DNA of 64,000 nt from DATCMH01 sp036563505 (GCA_036563505.1 DATCMH010000025.1:1-64000); one strand, 5' to 3'; counted from the stretch's first letter, positions 1 through 9,196 are shown. Translations and numbers: made by a program. Notes: a model not told the origin generated them from the sequence alone.

Positions 1-291
1 ACGCGACCCTCTCCCCTGCCGGGAGAGGAGAATGCGCTCTGCCGTGTCAGACACACGAACACAAATCCGAAACTCGGATGCTCAACGCCTCTCCCTTCGG
101 GGGAGAGGGTTTCGCCTGCGCACCGGCAGGCGAAGCAAGCGAGCCGAAGGTGAGCGGGGGTGAGGGGAAGCCGGGCACAAGGCCCCAAGCGTCTCAGCCA
201 CTCCCATGTCGTTCGCGGGCTCGACCCGCGAACCCCGGCGCGAACACCCGAGACCACGAACCGAGATGGCCGGGTCGAGCCCGGCCATGAC
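1..291. repeat. Intergenic mosaic repeat, family A, copy 1
   Basis: The gene-free stretch before pdxJ holds a roughly 290-bp mosaic that recurs in the same order at 28962-29254. Its modules are a short palindrome at the window edge (CTCCCCTGCCGGGAGAG), a longer one around 88-113, a GC-rich block at 114-180 containing CGCCTGCGCACCGGCAGGCG, a palindrome at 208-232 (TTCGCGGGCTCGACCCGCGAA) and a final module ending GGCCGGGTCGAGCCCGGCC near 288. That last module is repeated at about 306-330. The copy may be cut by the window edge. I see no gene in 1-398 beyond the pdxJ ribosome binding site. Confidence 0.75.
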
Positions 292-398
292 AGGGGTGAG
301 GTGGAAATGACAGGGTCGAGCCCGGCCATGGCGAAAGACCGCGTAGAGACGCGCCGAGCAATGGCCTAGAACGCCGGTCGAACCAAAGGAGACTTCTG

Positions 399-1154
399 AT
401 GCCCCCGCTCCCGCTTCGCCTCGGCGTCAACGTCGACCACGTGGCGACCGTCCGGAACGCCCGCGGCGGGCCGCATCCCGATCCGGTGCGGGCGGCGCAT
501 CTCGCCGTGCTCGCGGGCGCCGACGGGATCACGGCGCATCTGCGCGAGGACCGGCGCCACATCCGCGACCGCGACATGGAGCGTCTCAAGGCCGAGCTCT
601 TCGTGCCGCTCAACTTCGAGATGGCGGCGACGCCCGAGATGGTGGCGCTCGCGCTCAAACTCAGGCCCCACGCCGCCTGCCTCGTGCCCGAGCGCCGGGA
701 GGAGCGCACGACGGAAGGCGGGCTCGATCTGTCGGGAGGACATCTCCCGCCGATGATCGCGGCGCTGAAGGACGCCGGTATCCGCGTCTCGCTCTTCGTC
801 GAGCCGGACCCCGCGGTTATGGAGGCGGCCCGCGCGCTCGGCGCGCCGGTGGTCGAACTTCATACCGGTACTTATTGCGAGGCCTGTCTCGCGGACGACG
901 AGGCCCGGGCGGGCCAGGAGCTTACCCGGCTGCGGCGTGCCGCCGAGGTCGGGGCAGGGCTGGGGCTCGAAATCCATGCCGGCCATGGCCTCGCCGTCGA
1001 GAATGTCGGTCCTGTGGCAGCGATCGCGCAGGTCGTCGAGCTCAATATCGGCCATGCCCTCATCGGCGAGGCGATCTTCGCCGGTCTCGTAGCCGCGATC
1101 CAGGACATGCGCGCCGCCATGGACCGGGCTCGCGCGGCGGCGTGGGCCGCCTGA
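399..1154 (+). CDS. pdxJ: Pyridoxine 5'-phosphate synthase PdxJ
   Basis: Cytoplasmic TIM-barrel enzyme of the DXP-dependent vitamin B6 pathway. It condenses 1-deoxy-D-xylulose 5-phosphate with 3-amino-2-oxopropyl phosphate to give pyridoxine 5'-phosphate. The 251-residue product has the family N-terminus (LGVNVDHVATVRNARG, residues 8-23) and the active-site segment HLREDRRHI at 47-55, with His47 matching the catalytic histidine. The distal histidine lies in the EIHAGHGLAVENV segment. Length is normal for the family. The ATG is preceded by a strong AAAGGAG site ending about 7 bases upstream. acpS follows 44 bases downstream, the usual alphaproteobacterial order. Confidence 0.97.
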   Translation: MPPLPLRLGVNVDHVATVRNARGGPHPDPVRAAHLAVLAGADGITAHLREDRRHIRDRDMERLKAELFVPLNFEMAATPEMVALALKLRPHAACLVPERREERTTEGGLDLSGGHLPPMIAALKDAGIRVSLFVEPDPAVMEAARALGAPVVELHTGTYCEACLADDEARAGQELTRLRRAAEVGAGLGLEIHAGHGLAVENVGPVAAIAQVVELNIGHALIGEAIFAGLVAAIQDMRAAMDRARAAAWAA

Positions 1155-1198
1155 GGGGTGATGACAAAGCGTCGGGGCCTCCCCATCTCCGGCCGGCC

Positions 1199-1624
1199 AT
1201 GATCCTCGGCATCGGCTCCGACTTGTGTGACATTCGCCGCATCGAGCGCTCGCTTGAGCGTTTCGGCGAGCGCTTCACGCATCGCATCTTCACGGCAGGC
1301 GAGCGAGCGCGAAGCGAGCGCCGGGCCGCCCGCGCGCCCTCCTACGCCCGTCGCTTCGCCGCCAAGGAAGCCTGCTCCAAAGCGCTGGGGACGGGGCTGC
1401 GGTCAGGCGTCTTCTGGCGCGACATGGAGGTCGTCAACCTTCCGAGCGGTCGTCCGATCCTCAAGCTCACCGGCGGCGCGCTCGAGCGCCTGAAAGCCAT
1501 GACGCCGGCCGGCCACGAGGCGGTGGTTCACGTGTCGCTGACGGACGATCCGCCCTTGGCGCAGGCCTTCGTCGTCATTGAGGCGAGACCGGTCGGGCCG
1601 GGCGACCCCGCGTTGCGGCCTTGA
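1199..1624 (+). CDS. acpS: Holo-[acyl-carrier-protein] synthase AcpS
   Basis: Transfers the 4'-phosphopantetheine arm of CoA to the serine of apo-ACP, which is needed before fatty acid synthesis can start. The 141-residue protein opens with MILGIGSDLCDIRRIE, where Asp8 is the first Mg2+ ligand, and has RRFAAKEACSKALG with Glu57 as the second. The open frame extends upstream through pdxJ, but homology begins exactly at the ATG at 1199, so that start is used. It sits between pdxJ and lepB, consistent with one transcription unit. Plain and intact. Confidence 0.95.
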   Translation: MILGIGSDLCDIRRIERSLERFGERFTHRIFTAGERARSERRAARAPSYARRFAAKEACSKALGTGLRSGVFWRDMEVVNLPSGRPILKLTGGALERLKAMTPAGHEAVVHVSLTDDPPLAQAFVVIEARPVGPGDPALRP

Positions 1625-1677
1625 GGTGCTTGGGATAGACCCCGCGCGGCGTGAGGCGCAGCCTGCAGGATGAAGCG

Positions 1678-2445
1678 ATGGCACGGGTGAACGTGGACGA
1701 CGACGCCAGGAAAGAGGAAGGCGGCCTGTGGGAGACGATCAAGGTCGTCGTCCAGGCGCTCCTCATCGCGCTCGTGGTGCGCACCCTGCTGTTCCAGCCT
1801 TTCAACATCCCGTCCGGCTCACTCATCCCGACCCTGCTGATCGGCGACTACCTCTTCGTCTCGAAGTATTCCTACGGGTATTCCCGCTATTCGGTGCCCT
1901 TCGGCCCGCCGATCCTCAACGGCCGGGTCTGGGCCTCCGAGCCTAAGCGCGGCGACATCGCGGTGTTCAAGCTGCCCAAGGACAACTCGACGGACTACAT
2001 CAAGCGCGTCATCGGCCTGCCGGGCGACCGCATCCAGGTCGTCGAAGGCGTGGTGCAGATCAACGGCCAGCCGGTGAGGCGGGAGCGGATCGAGAACTAC
2101 CGCACCACCGACGCCTTCAACCAGCCGATCGAGGTGCCGCAGTACCTTGAGACCCTGCCGAACGGCGTCCAGCACAAGATCATCGAGCGCGACGGCGACC
2201 GGGGTTACTGGGACAACACCTACGTCTATACCGTCCCACCCGGACACTTCTTCATGATGGGCGACAACCGCGACAACTCCACCGACAGCCGCGACGAGGC
2301 GAGCGTCGGCTTCGTGCCCTTCGAGAACTTCGTCGGCCGGGCGGAGATCATCTTCTTCTCCATCGAGGAGAGCGCCTCGGCCTGGAAGGTCTGGGAATGG
2401 CCGGCCACCGTGCGCTGGGGACGCCTGCTGCGACCGATCAAGTGA
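1678..2445 (+). CDS. lepB: Signal peptidase I LepB
   Basis: Inner-membrane serine protease that removes signal peptides from exported preproteins, acting at the periplasmic face. The 255-residue product has one N-terminal membrane segment (about 20-38). The motif NIPSGSLIPTLLIGD carries catalytic Ser48, DYIKRVIGLPGDRI carries the general-base Lys109, and MGDNRDNSTDSR forms box E. A GTG at 1651 would add nine residues, but the ATG at 1678 has an AGGA seven bases upstream and gives the usual short cytoplasmic N-terminus. rnc begins 13 bases downstream, so the two are probably co-transcribed. Confidence 0.95.
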   Translation: MARVNVDDDARKEEGGLWETIKVVVQALLIALVVRTLLFQPFNIPSGSLIPTLLIGDYLFVSKYSYGYSRYSVPFGPPILNGRVWASEPKRGDIAVFKLPKDNSTDYIKRVIGLPGDRIQVVEGVVQINGQPVRRERIENYRTTDAFNQPIEVPQYLETLPNGVQHKIIERDGDRGYWDNTYVYTVPPGHFFMMGDNRDNSTDSRDEASVGFVPFENFVGRAEIIFFSIEESASAWKVWEWPATVRWGRLLRPIK

Positions 2446-2458
2446 CGGCCTGACGTTC

Positions 2459-3163
2459 GTGAGCCGTCGCACTCCCCACGACTTGGCCCTCCTCGAAGAG
2501 CAGGTCGGCCACCGTTTTGCGTCTCCCGCCTTGCTCACTCAGGCCCTGACCCATGTCAGCGCCGGGCCGGGCCTCCAGAGCTACCAGCGCCTCGAGTTCC
2601 TCGGCGACCGGGTGCTGGGCCTGTGCATCGCGCAGATGCTCTATGACGCCTACCCGACGGAGAGCGAGGGTGAGCTGTCCCGGCGCCTGTCCGAGCTCGT
2701 GCGGCGCGAGACCTGCGCCGCGGTGGCGCAGGATTGGGGCATCGGCCCCTTTCTCAGGCTCGCCGGCGGCGCGACTCAAGGGGGTGGGCGGACCAACCCG
2801 ACGATCCTCTCGGACGTCTGCGAGTCGGTGCTCGGCGCGGTGTTCCTCGATGGCGGCTACAGCGTAGCGCGCGCCGTGGTCGAGCGCGCCTTCGGCGCGG
2901 CGCTCGCCGCCCCGAGGCGCCCGGTGCGCGACCCGAAGACGGCTCTCCAGGAGTGGGCGCAAGGGCGCGGCCTGCCGGCCCCGATCTACGCCACGGTGGA
3001 GCGCTCTGGGCCGGATCACGCCCCGAGCTTCGGCATCGCCGCGAGGATCCAGGGCGTTCCCGAGGCCGTGGGGCGCGGGCCCTCGAAGCGCGTCGCGGAA
3101 CAGGAAGCCGCCCGCGCCCTTCTCCTGCGCGAGGGCGTCTGGACGGAGAACGGCCATGAGTGA
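2459..3163 (+). CDS. rnc: Ribonuclease III
   Basis: Double-strand-specific endoribonuclease for rRNA and mRNA processing. The 234-residue protein shows the RNase III signature RLEFLGDRVLGLCIA with Glu46 and Asp50, and the second metal-binding segment ILSDVCESVLGAVFLDGG with Asp119 and Glu122. A C-terminal double-stranded RNA binding domain spans about 158-226 and ends in GPSKRVAEQEAARALL. The start is GTG. Its last codons overlap the era start by eight bases, indicating translational coupling. The lepB-rnc-era-recO order is classic. Confidence 0.96.
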   Translation: MSRRTPHDLALLEEQVGHRFASPALLTQALTHVSAGPGLQSYQRLEFLGDRVLGLCIAQMLYDAYPTESEGELSRRLSELVRRETCAAVAQDWGIGPFLRLAGGATQGGGRTNPTILSDVCESVLGAVFLDGGYSVARAVVERAFGAALAAPRRPVRDPKTALQEWAQGRGLPAPIYATVERSGPDHAPSFGIAARIQGVPEAVGRGPSKRVAEQEAARALLLREGVWTENGHE

Positions 3164-4103
3164 CGACGAGATCGAACGGCACGACGACCGGGCGGACGAG
3201 CCGCAGACCCCGACCCGGGCCGGCTTCGTCGCGCTGATCGGCGCACCGAACGCCGGGAAATCGACGCTGCTGAACGGCCTCGTCGGCTCGAAAGTCTCCA
3301 TTGTCTCGCGCAAAGTGCAAACGACGCGCGCGACGGTGCGGGGCATCGCCATCGAGGGCCAGAGCCAGATCGTGTTCGTCGACACGCCCGGCATCTTCAA
3401 GCCCAAGCGCCGCCTCGACCGCGCCATGGTCACCTCCGCCTGGGGCGGGGCAGGCGACGCCGACGTGGTGTGCTTCCTCCTCGACGTGCGAAAGGGCCTG
3501 ACGGAAGAAACCGAGGCGATCCTCGCCAAACTGCCGGAGCTGCGACAGCCCAAGTCGCTGATCCTCAACAAGATCGACCTGATCGAGCGCTCGAAGCTCC
3601 TCGATCTCGCAGCTTCGCTCAACGAGCGTTTGCCCTTCGCCCAGACCTTCATGATCTCGGCGCTCACGGGCAGCGGCCTCGACCGCCTGCGCCGGGATCT
3701 CGCGGCGATGATGCCGGAAGGGCCCTGGCTCTATCCCGAAGATCAGATCTCCGACGCGCCGTTGCGAATGCTCGCCGCCGAGATCACGCGGGAGAAGATC
3801 TACGAGCGCCTGCACGAGGAACTGCCTTACCAGTCCACCGTCGAGACCACCGAGTGGAAGGGGCTGCCCGACGGCTCGGTGCGCATCGAGCAGACGATCT
3901 TCGTGGCGCGGGAGAGCCAGCGCAAGATCGTGCTCGGCGAGAAGGGCCAGACCATCAAGACCATCGGCCAGCTCGCCCGTCGCGAGATCGCGGACGCCGC
4001 CGAGACCAAGGTTCACCTCTTCCTCTTCGTCAAGGTGCGCGAGAACTGGGCCGACGACCCCGAGCGCTACCGCGAGATGGGCCTCGAATTCCCGAGCGGG
4101 TAA
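3156..4103 (+). CDS. era: GTPase Era
   Basis: Essential GTPase that binds 16S rRNA and assists 30S subunit maturation. The 315-residue protein has G1 (GAPNAGKST, 29-37), G3 (DTPG, 76-79), G4 (NKID, 138-141) and an SAL-type G5, followed by a C-terminal KH domain containing GEKGQTIKTIG. The acidic, charged N-terminal extension of about 20 residues is common in alphaproteobacterial Era. The ATG overlaps the end of rnc by eight bases. recO follows after six bases. Confidence 0.96.
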   Translation: MSDDEIERHDDRADEPQTPTRAGFVALIGAPNAGKSTLLNGLVGSKVSIVSRKVQTTRATVRGIAIEGQSQIVFVDTPGIFKPKRRLDRAMVTSAWGGAGDADVVCFLLDVRKGLTEETEAILAKLPELRQPKSLILNKIDLIERSKLLDLAASLNERLPFAQTFMISALTGSGLDRLRRDLAAMMPEGPWLYPEDQISDAPLRMLAAEITREKIYERLHEELPYQSTVETTEWKGLPDGSVRIEQTIFVARESQRKIVLGEKGQTIKTIGQLARREIADAAETKVHLFLFVKVRENWADDPERYREMGLEFPSG

Positions 4104-4109
4104 GGCCCG

Positions 4110-4838
4110 ATGCAGTGGTCCGACGAAGGCCTGGTGCTGGGGTTGCGCCGCCACGGTGAGGCGGCGGCGATCCTCGAGGTGATGACGCGCGACCACGGGC
4201 GGCACAACGGGCTCGTCCACGGCGGCCGCTCGCGGCGGATGCAGCCGGTGCTCCAGCCCGGCAACACGGTGCACCTCACCTGGCGGGCGCGCCTCGACGA
4301 GCAGCTCGGCACCTTCACGGTGGAGCCGGGCACCGAGCGCGCCGCACGGCTTCTGGGCTCAAAGCTCGCCCTCTACGGCCTGGGCACGCTGTCGGCGCAT
4401 CTGCGCCTCCTGCCCGAGCGCGACCCCCATCCGGGCCTCTATGAGACCGCGACCGTGCTCGCCGACCATCTCGACGACCCGGAGCTGGCGCCCGCCCTGA
4501 TGGTGCGGTTCGAGATGGCGGTGCTGAACGACCTCGGCGTCGGCCTCGACCTTTCGGCCTGCGCAGCGACGGGCTCTCGAACCGATCTCATTTACGTCTC
4601 GCCCAAGAGCGGCCGCGCGGTGAGCGCCGGCGCGGGCGAGCCCTACAAGGACCGCCTCCTCAAGCTGCCGGGCTTCCTGGTGGGGCAGACGCGTTCGAAC
4701 ACGGTGAGCGCCGAGGACCTCGCGGCGGGGTTTCGCCTGACGGGTCACTTCCTGCGCGAGACCTTGCAGGAGACGAGCGGAGCCGTGCTGCCTGATGAGC
4801 GGGAGCGGTTCGTAGCGGCGGCGCTGCAGGAGCGGTGA
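4110..4838 (+). CDS. recO: DNA repair protein RecO
   Basis: Recombination mediator that works with RecF and RecR to load RecA on SSB-coated single-stranded DNA. The 242-residue product begins MQWSDEGLVLGLRRHGEAAA, typical of the N-terminal OB-fold, with GRHNGLVHGGRSRRMQ shortly after. The helical C-terminal domain contains the Cys561-region segment DLSACAATG, which corresponds to the position of the zinc-binding cysteines seen in some RecO proteins; a full four-cysteine site is not evident. The ATG lies six bases after era and the gene ends the era operon. Confidence 0.93.
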   Translation: MQWSDEGLVLGLRRHGEAAAILEVMTRDHGRHNGLVHGGRSRRMQPVLQPGNTVHLTWRARLDEQLGTFTVEPGTERAARLLGSKLALYGLGTLSAHLRLLPERDPHPGLYETATVLADHLDDPELAPALMVRFEMAVLNDLGVGLDLSACAATGSRTDLIYVSPKSGRAVSAGAGEPYKDRLLKLPGFLVGQTRSNTVSAEDLAAGFRLTGHFLRETLQETSGAVLPDERERFVAAALQER

Positions 4839-4853
4839 GGACGCTTTCGCCTT

Positions 4854-4894
4854 GTCATGGCTGGGCTTGACCCGGTCATCTCGGTTCGGAGGCG
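4854..4894. repeat. Fragment of repeat family A, inverted
   Basis: Between recO and parC, a 41-base stretch is the inverted form of the last module of repeat A at 29220-29254: both contain CGCCTCCGAACCGAGA followed by a GGGTCAAGCCC-like palindrome when read in the same sense. It is a solo module without the rest of the mosaic. The remaining 130 bases before parC show nothing else I can name. Confidence 0.6.
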
Positions 4895-5021
4895 TTGGCA
4901 CCTCCGCCTCTCCGTTAACCAAACCTCATCCCCGATCCGCGACGATGCGGCCAGCGACGAGGACGAATGTTTCTGTTATGTTCTCGTCTCGCATTTTCCC
5001 GATTCGTAATCCGGACCTTCC

Positions 5022-7265
5022 ATGGGCAAGCCCGTGAACCCGCCTTCGGGCGACGGCGTCGAGAGCATCAACCTGCGCGACGCGCTGGAAGAGCGCTACC
5101 TCGCCTACGCGCTCTCGACCATCATGCACCGGGCCCTGCCCGATGCTCGAGACGGCCTGAAGCCGGTCCACCGGCGCATCCTGCACGCCATGCGCCTCTT
5201 GCGCCTCGATCCGACGAACGCGCCCAAGAAGTGCGCCCGCATCGTCGGCGACGTGATGGGCCAGTACCATCCGCACGGCGACCAGGCGATCTACGACGCC
5301 CTGGTCCGCCTCGCCCAGGACTTCGCGCAGCGCTACCCGCTCGTCGAGGGCCAGGGCAATTTCGGCAACATCGACGGCGATAACGCTGCCGCCATGCGCT
5401 ACACGGAAGCGCGGCTCACCGAGGTAGCGCGCCTGCTGCTGGACGGCATCGACGAGGACGCGGTCGACTTCCGCGAAACTTACGACCAGGCCAACGAGGA
5501 GCCGGTGGTCCTGCCGGCGGCCTTCCCGAACCTCCTCGCCAATGGCAGCCAGGGCATCGCGGTCGGCATGGCCACCTCGATCCCGCCCCACAACGCCGCC
5601 GAGCTGTGCGACGCGGCGCTCTACCTCGTCGCCCACCCGGACGCGACGTCGGAGCAGCTCACCACCTTCGTGCCGGGGCCGGACCTGCCGACGGGCGGCA
5701 TCATCGTCGACTCTAAAGCGGCGATCACGGAAGCCTATCGCACGGGGCGCGGCTCGTTCCGCGTGCGGGCGCGCTGGCACAAGGAGGAGACCGGCCGCGG
5801 CACCTGGGTCGTGGTGGTCACCGAGATCCCGTATCTCGTTCCGAAGGCGCGGCTCATCGAGAAGACGGCCGAACTCCTACAGGAGCGCAAGCTGCCGCTC
5901 CTCGCCGACATCCGCGACGAATCGGCGGAGGACGTGCGCGTCGTGCTCGAGCCGCGATCGCGCACCGTCGACCCGGCCATCCTCATGGAATCGCTCTTCA
6001 AGCTGACCGAGCTCGAGGCGCGCATCCCGATGAACGTCAACGTGCTCGCCGGCGGCAAGGTGCCGAAGGTGCTGGGGCTCGCCGAATGCCTGCGCGAGTG
6101 GCTCGACCACCGCCGCGAGGTGCTCCAGCGCCGCTCGCGCTATCGGCTGGCCGCCATCGACCGGCGCCTCGAGATCCTCGGCGGCCTGCTCATCGCCTAT
6201 CTCGACCTCGATCGCGTGATCAAAATCATCCGCGAGGAGGACGAGCCGAAGCAGGAGCTGATGCGCGTCTTCGAACTCACCGAATTGCAGGCCAACGCCA
6301 TCCTCGACACGCGGTTGCGATCCTTGCGCAAGCTCGAGGAGATGGAGCTCAAGCGCGAGCAGACGGAACTCCAGGGCGAGAAGGCGACGATCGAGAAGCT
6401 CCTCGACTCGCCCGCCATCCAGTGGAAGACGGTGGCCTACCAGATCCGCGAGGTGAAGAAGACGTTCGGGCCCGAGACGGCTCTGGGCCGTCGTCGCACC
6501 AGCTTCGGCGAGGCCTTGGAGGTATCCGAGACCGATATCGCCGAGGCCCTGATCGAGCGCGAGCCCATCACGGTGATCGTGTCGGAGAAGGGCTGGATCC
6601 GGGCCATGAAGGGCCACGTCGCCGACCTCTCCACCGTGCCGTTCAAGGGCGACGACCGCCTCAAGACGGCCTTCCACACGGAGACCACGGCAAAGGTGCT
6701 GGTGCTCGCCTCCAGCGGCAAAGTCTACACGCTCGAGGCCTCCAAGCTCCCGGGCGGGCGCGGCTTCGGCGACCCGATCCGCCTCATGGCCGACCTCGAC
6801 GACGGAGCGGATGTCGTCACCGCCTTCCCGCACCGGCCGGGGGCGAAGCTCCTCCTCGTGGCAAGCGATGGGCGCGGCTTCGTGGCGCGCAGCGACGAAC
6901 TCGTGGCGAACACCCGCAAAGGCAAGCTGGCCCTTACTCTCGATGCGCCGGCCAAGGCCGTTCTCTGCGTCGAGGCCGCGGGCGACCACGTCGCCGTGGT
7001 GGGCGAGAACCGCAAGCTCCTCGTCTTCCCGCTCTCCGAACTGCCCGAGCTCAGCCGCGGCAAGGGCGTGCGCCTGCAGCGCTACAAGGACGGAGGCGTG
7101 GCGGATGCCAAGGTCTTCACCCTCGCCGAAGGCCTGACCTGGAAGGACACGTCCGGCCGCACTTGGACAGTGTCGGCGTCGGACCTGCGCGACTGGATCG
7201 CCCACCGTACCGAGGCCGGCCGTCTGCCGCCCAAGGGCTTCCCGAAGTCGAACCGGTTCGGCTGA
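5022..7265 (+). CDS. parC: DNA topoisomerase IV subunit A (ParC)
   Basis: Cuts and rejoins DNA to decatenate daughter chromosomes together with ParE. The 747-residue protein has the winged-helix region with KKCARIVGDVMGQYHPHGD (69-87), the catalytic Arg126-Tyr127 in AAAMRYTEARLT, and a C-terminal beta-pinwheel region that is short and lacks the GyrA box, which together with length argues for ParC over GyrA. In the quinolone region the usual serine is Gln88 (YHPHGDQAIYDAL) while the acidic residue is kept as Asp92. The ATG is the start after a 183-base gap from recO. Position after recO matches related genomes. Confidence 0.94.
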   Translation: MGKPVNPPSGDGVESINLRDALEERYLAYALSTIMHRALPDARDGLKPVHRRILHAMRLLRLDPTNAPKKCARIVGDVMGQYHPHGDQAIYDALVRLAQDFAQRYPLVEGQGNFGNIDGDNAAAMRYTEARLTEVARLLLDGIDEDAVDFRETYDQANEEPVVLPAAFPNLLANGSQGIAVGMATSIPPHNAAELCDAALYLVAHPDATSEQLTTFVPGPDLPTGGIIVDSKAAITEAYRTGRGSFRVRARWHKEETGRGTWVVVVTEIPYLVPKARLIEKTAELLQERKLPLLADIRDESAEDVRVVLEPRSRTVDPAILMESLFKLTELEARIPMNVNVLAGGKVPKVLGLAECLREWLDHRREVLQRRSRYRLAAIDRRLEILGGLLIAYLDLDRVIKIIREEDEPKQELMRVFELTELQANAILDTRLRSLRKLEEMELKREQTELQGEKATIEKLLDSPAIQWKTVAYQIREVKKTFGPETALGRRRTSFGEALEVSETDIAEALIEREPITVIVSEKGWIRAMKGHVADLSTVPFKGDDRLKTAFHTETTAKVLVLASSGKVYTLEASKLPGGRGFGDPIRLMADLDDGADVVTAFPHRPGAKLLLVASDGRGFVARSDELVANTRKGKLALTLDAPAKAVLCVEAAGDHVAVVGENRKLLVFPLSELPELSRGKGVRLQRYKDGGVADAKVFTLAEGLTWKDTSGRTWTVSASDLRDWIAHRTEAGRLPPKGFPKSNRFG

Positions 7266-7335
7266 TGGTGTTATCGCCCCTTGACCCGTCGCGGCGCGAG
7301 GGCAAGTGCCGCCGCGATCGGATCGAGGAGAAGCG

Positions 7336-7824
7336 ATGCACGGGTTCGCGGAATCCTATCTCGGGCGGCTGCGCGGGATCGTCGGCAGCCGGCTCCTCCT
7401 GGTGCCCGGCGCGCGCATCGTCATCGAGAATGCGGCCGGCGAGGTCCTGCTGCAGCAGCGCTCGGACTTTCGGCTCTGGGGCGTGCCCGGCGGCGTGCCG
7501 GACGAGGGAGAGGATCTGACGGCGGCCGTCCTGCGCGAGACGTTGGAGGAGACGGGCCTCACCGTCGAGGACGCGACGCCCTTCGGCTTCGCCAGCGACC
7601 CGGCCCACGAGGTCTGGACCTACCCGAACGGGGACCGGTGCCACTACTTCACCCTGATGTATACCGCCCGGCGCTACCACGGGAGCTTGAGGGCCCTGGA
7701 TGGCGAGAGCCTGGCGCTCGGCTGGTTCCGCCTCGACGCCCTGCCGCCGCTCCTGCCCGTGATGGAGCGGACGCTCGGCGCCTACGAGCGCTACCGGGAG
7801 ACCGGGGCGTTCCAGATGATGTGA
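7336..7824 (+). CDS. NUDIX hydrolase
   Basis: A 162-residue pyrophosphohydrolase of the NUDIX superfamily, which hydrolyses a nucleoside diphosphate linked to another group. The NUDIX box runs GVPDEGEDLTAAVLRETLEE and then TGL, with the expected spacing of Gly, Glu and the REx-EE helix; the helix position that is normally aliphatic is Thr. The start at 7336 has GAGGAG five bases upstream and is preferred over an in-frame GTG at 7306. The substrate cannot be assigned. It follows parC in the same direction but 70 bases away. Confidence 0.85.
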   Translation: MHGFAESYLGRLRGIVGSRLLLVPGARIVIENAAGEVLLQQRSDFRLWGVPGGVPDEGEDLTAAVLRETLEETGLTVEDATPFGFASDPAHEVWTYPNGDRCHYFTLMYTARRYHGSLRALDGESLALGWFRLDALPPLLPVMERTLGAYERYRETGAFQMM

Positions 7825-7846
7825 GCGCCTCGGACCCGCTGCCGAT

Positions 7847-8440
7847 CTACCCGCCCTCAAGGACGAGCCGCGGGCGGGCCGGGAACTCCACACCTTCGTA
7901 GATGCGGGCGAGGGGCAAGGTGATACCGAGTTCGGGGACGGCGACCTCGCCGTCGAGCCCGCGCAGCGTCTCCCGTTCCCAACTGCCCTCGGCCGTTCTC
8001 GACCAGAGCACCGCCTCAGGCGCGTTCGGCTCGACGAGCAGGATACGGGTCAGGCTCGCTACGCCCATGTATTCGTTAATCTTGAGCGCGGTGTCCAAGT
8101 CCCGGTTTCCGGGGGAGAGCACTTCGACGACGAGCCGCGGATCGCTGGCCGTCAAGCCGTCCGGGTCGCGCCGGCCGCAATCGACGCCGGCGTCGGGACG
8201 CCTGATCCGGTTCGGCCCGGTCTGGACGCTGCCGTCGCCGGTGAAGGGACGGCAGCCGCCGCCGCGCAACCGCTCCCGCAACTCGCCGATGAGGTTCACG
8301 ACGATGTCGTCGTGAACGTTGCGGGCGCCGGCCATCATCCGCACCGGCGCGCCGTCGACCAACTCGTAGCGCTCGGCCTGCCCTTCCTGCCAGGCGAAGA
8401 ACGCCTCCACGGTCCAGGGGCGAGGCGCCGGCTCGGCCAT
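7847..8440 (-). CDS. Uma2 family putative endonuclease (DUF820)
   Basis: A 197-residue protein of the Uma2/DUF820 family, which has a restriction-endonuclease-like PD-(D/E)xK fold. Visible core residues are Asp in RRPDAGVDCG, Glu in RLVVEVLSPGNRDLD and Lys in ALKINEYMG. The biological target of the family is unknown; these genes are abundant in cyanobacteria and some other genomes and are often gained and lost. It starts six bases after the end of bpt on the same strand, so it may be a passenger in that transcript. Nothing suggests inactivation. Confidence 0.8.
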   Translation of the reverse strand: MAEPAPRPWTVEAFFAWQEGQAERYELVDGAPVRMMAGARNVHDDIVVNLIGELRERLRGGGCRPFTGDGSVQTGPNRIRRPDAGVDCGRRDPDGLTASDPRLVVEVLSPGNRDLDTALKINEYMGVASLTRILLVEPNAPEAVLWSRTAEGSWERETLRGLDGEVAVPELGITLPLARIYEGVEFPARPRLVLEGG

Positions 8441-8446
8441 GGCGAA

Positions 8447-9196
8447 CTATCCCTCCACCCGCATCCAGCCCTGCGGCATCAGTCGTTCCTGAGGCAGGAA
8501 GCGGGCTTTGTAGTCCATCTTGCGCGAGCCCTCGACCCAGTAGCCGAGGTAGAGATACGGCAGGCCCCTGGCCTTGGCCCGGGCGATGTGGTCGAGGATC
8601 ATGAGGGTGCCGAGGCTGCGGTCGGCGAGCGACGGCTCGTAGAACGAATAGACCATGGAAAGGCCGTCGGCGAGAATGTCGGTGAGGCAGACGGCGGCGA
8701 GATCCCCCGTGCCGCGGCCGTGGACGGCGGTGTCCGGCCCGCGGCGTCGGTACTCGACGATCATCGTCTCGACGTGGCTGTCCTCCACCATCATGGCGTA
8801 GTCGAGCACCGTCATGTCGACCATGCCGCCGTCGGCGTGGCGGGCGTCGAGGTAGCGGCGGAACAGCCCGTACTGGTCCGAGCTCGGCCGGTTGAGGACC
8901 GCGTTGCCCACCATGTCGGCGTTGGTCTTGAGCACGCGGCGCATGTTGCCCGACGGCGCGAAGTCGTCGACCACCACCCGGACCGAAACGCAGGCGCGGC
9001 AGGCTTCGCAAGCCGGGCGGTAGGCGATCGTCTGCGAGCGGCGGAAGCCGCCTTGCGTCAGCACCTCGTTGAGGTCGCGCGCGCGCTTTCCCACGATGTG
9101 GGTGAACACCTTCCGTTCCTCCTTGCCCGGGAGATACGGGCAGGTGGACGGCGCGGTGAGGTAGAATTGCGGCGTGTCGCGGGGCTGGCTCGTCAA
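8447..9196 (-). CDS. bpt: Aspartate/glutamate leucyltransferase Bpt
   Basis: Transfers leucine from leucyl-tRNA to N-terminal Asp or Glu of proteins, making them N-degron substrates for ClpS/ClpAP. The 249-residue protein has the ATE/Bpt hallmarks: an N-terminal QFYLTAPSTCPYLPG segment, the cysteine-rich CEACRACVSVRV, and the C-terminal YLGYWVEGSRKMDYKARF. Length fits the bacterial Bpt class rather than eukaryotic Ate1. It lies downstream of an RDD-family membrane protein, an association common in this order. Confidence 0.92.
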   Translation of the reverse strand: MTSQPRDTPQFYLTAPSTCPYLPGKEERKVFTHIVGKRARDLNEVLTQGGFRRSQTIAYRPACEACRACVSVRVVVDDFAPSGNMRRVLKTNADMVGNAVLNRPSSDQYGLFRRYLDARHADGGMVDMTVLDYAMMVEDSHVETMIVEYRRRGPDTAVHGRGTGDLAAVCLTDILADGLSMVYSFYEPSLADRSLGTLMILDHIARAKARGLPYLYLGYWVEGSRKMDYKARFLPQERLMPQGWMRVEG

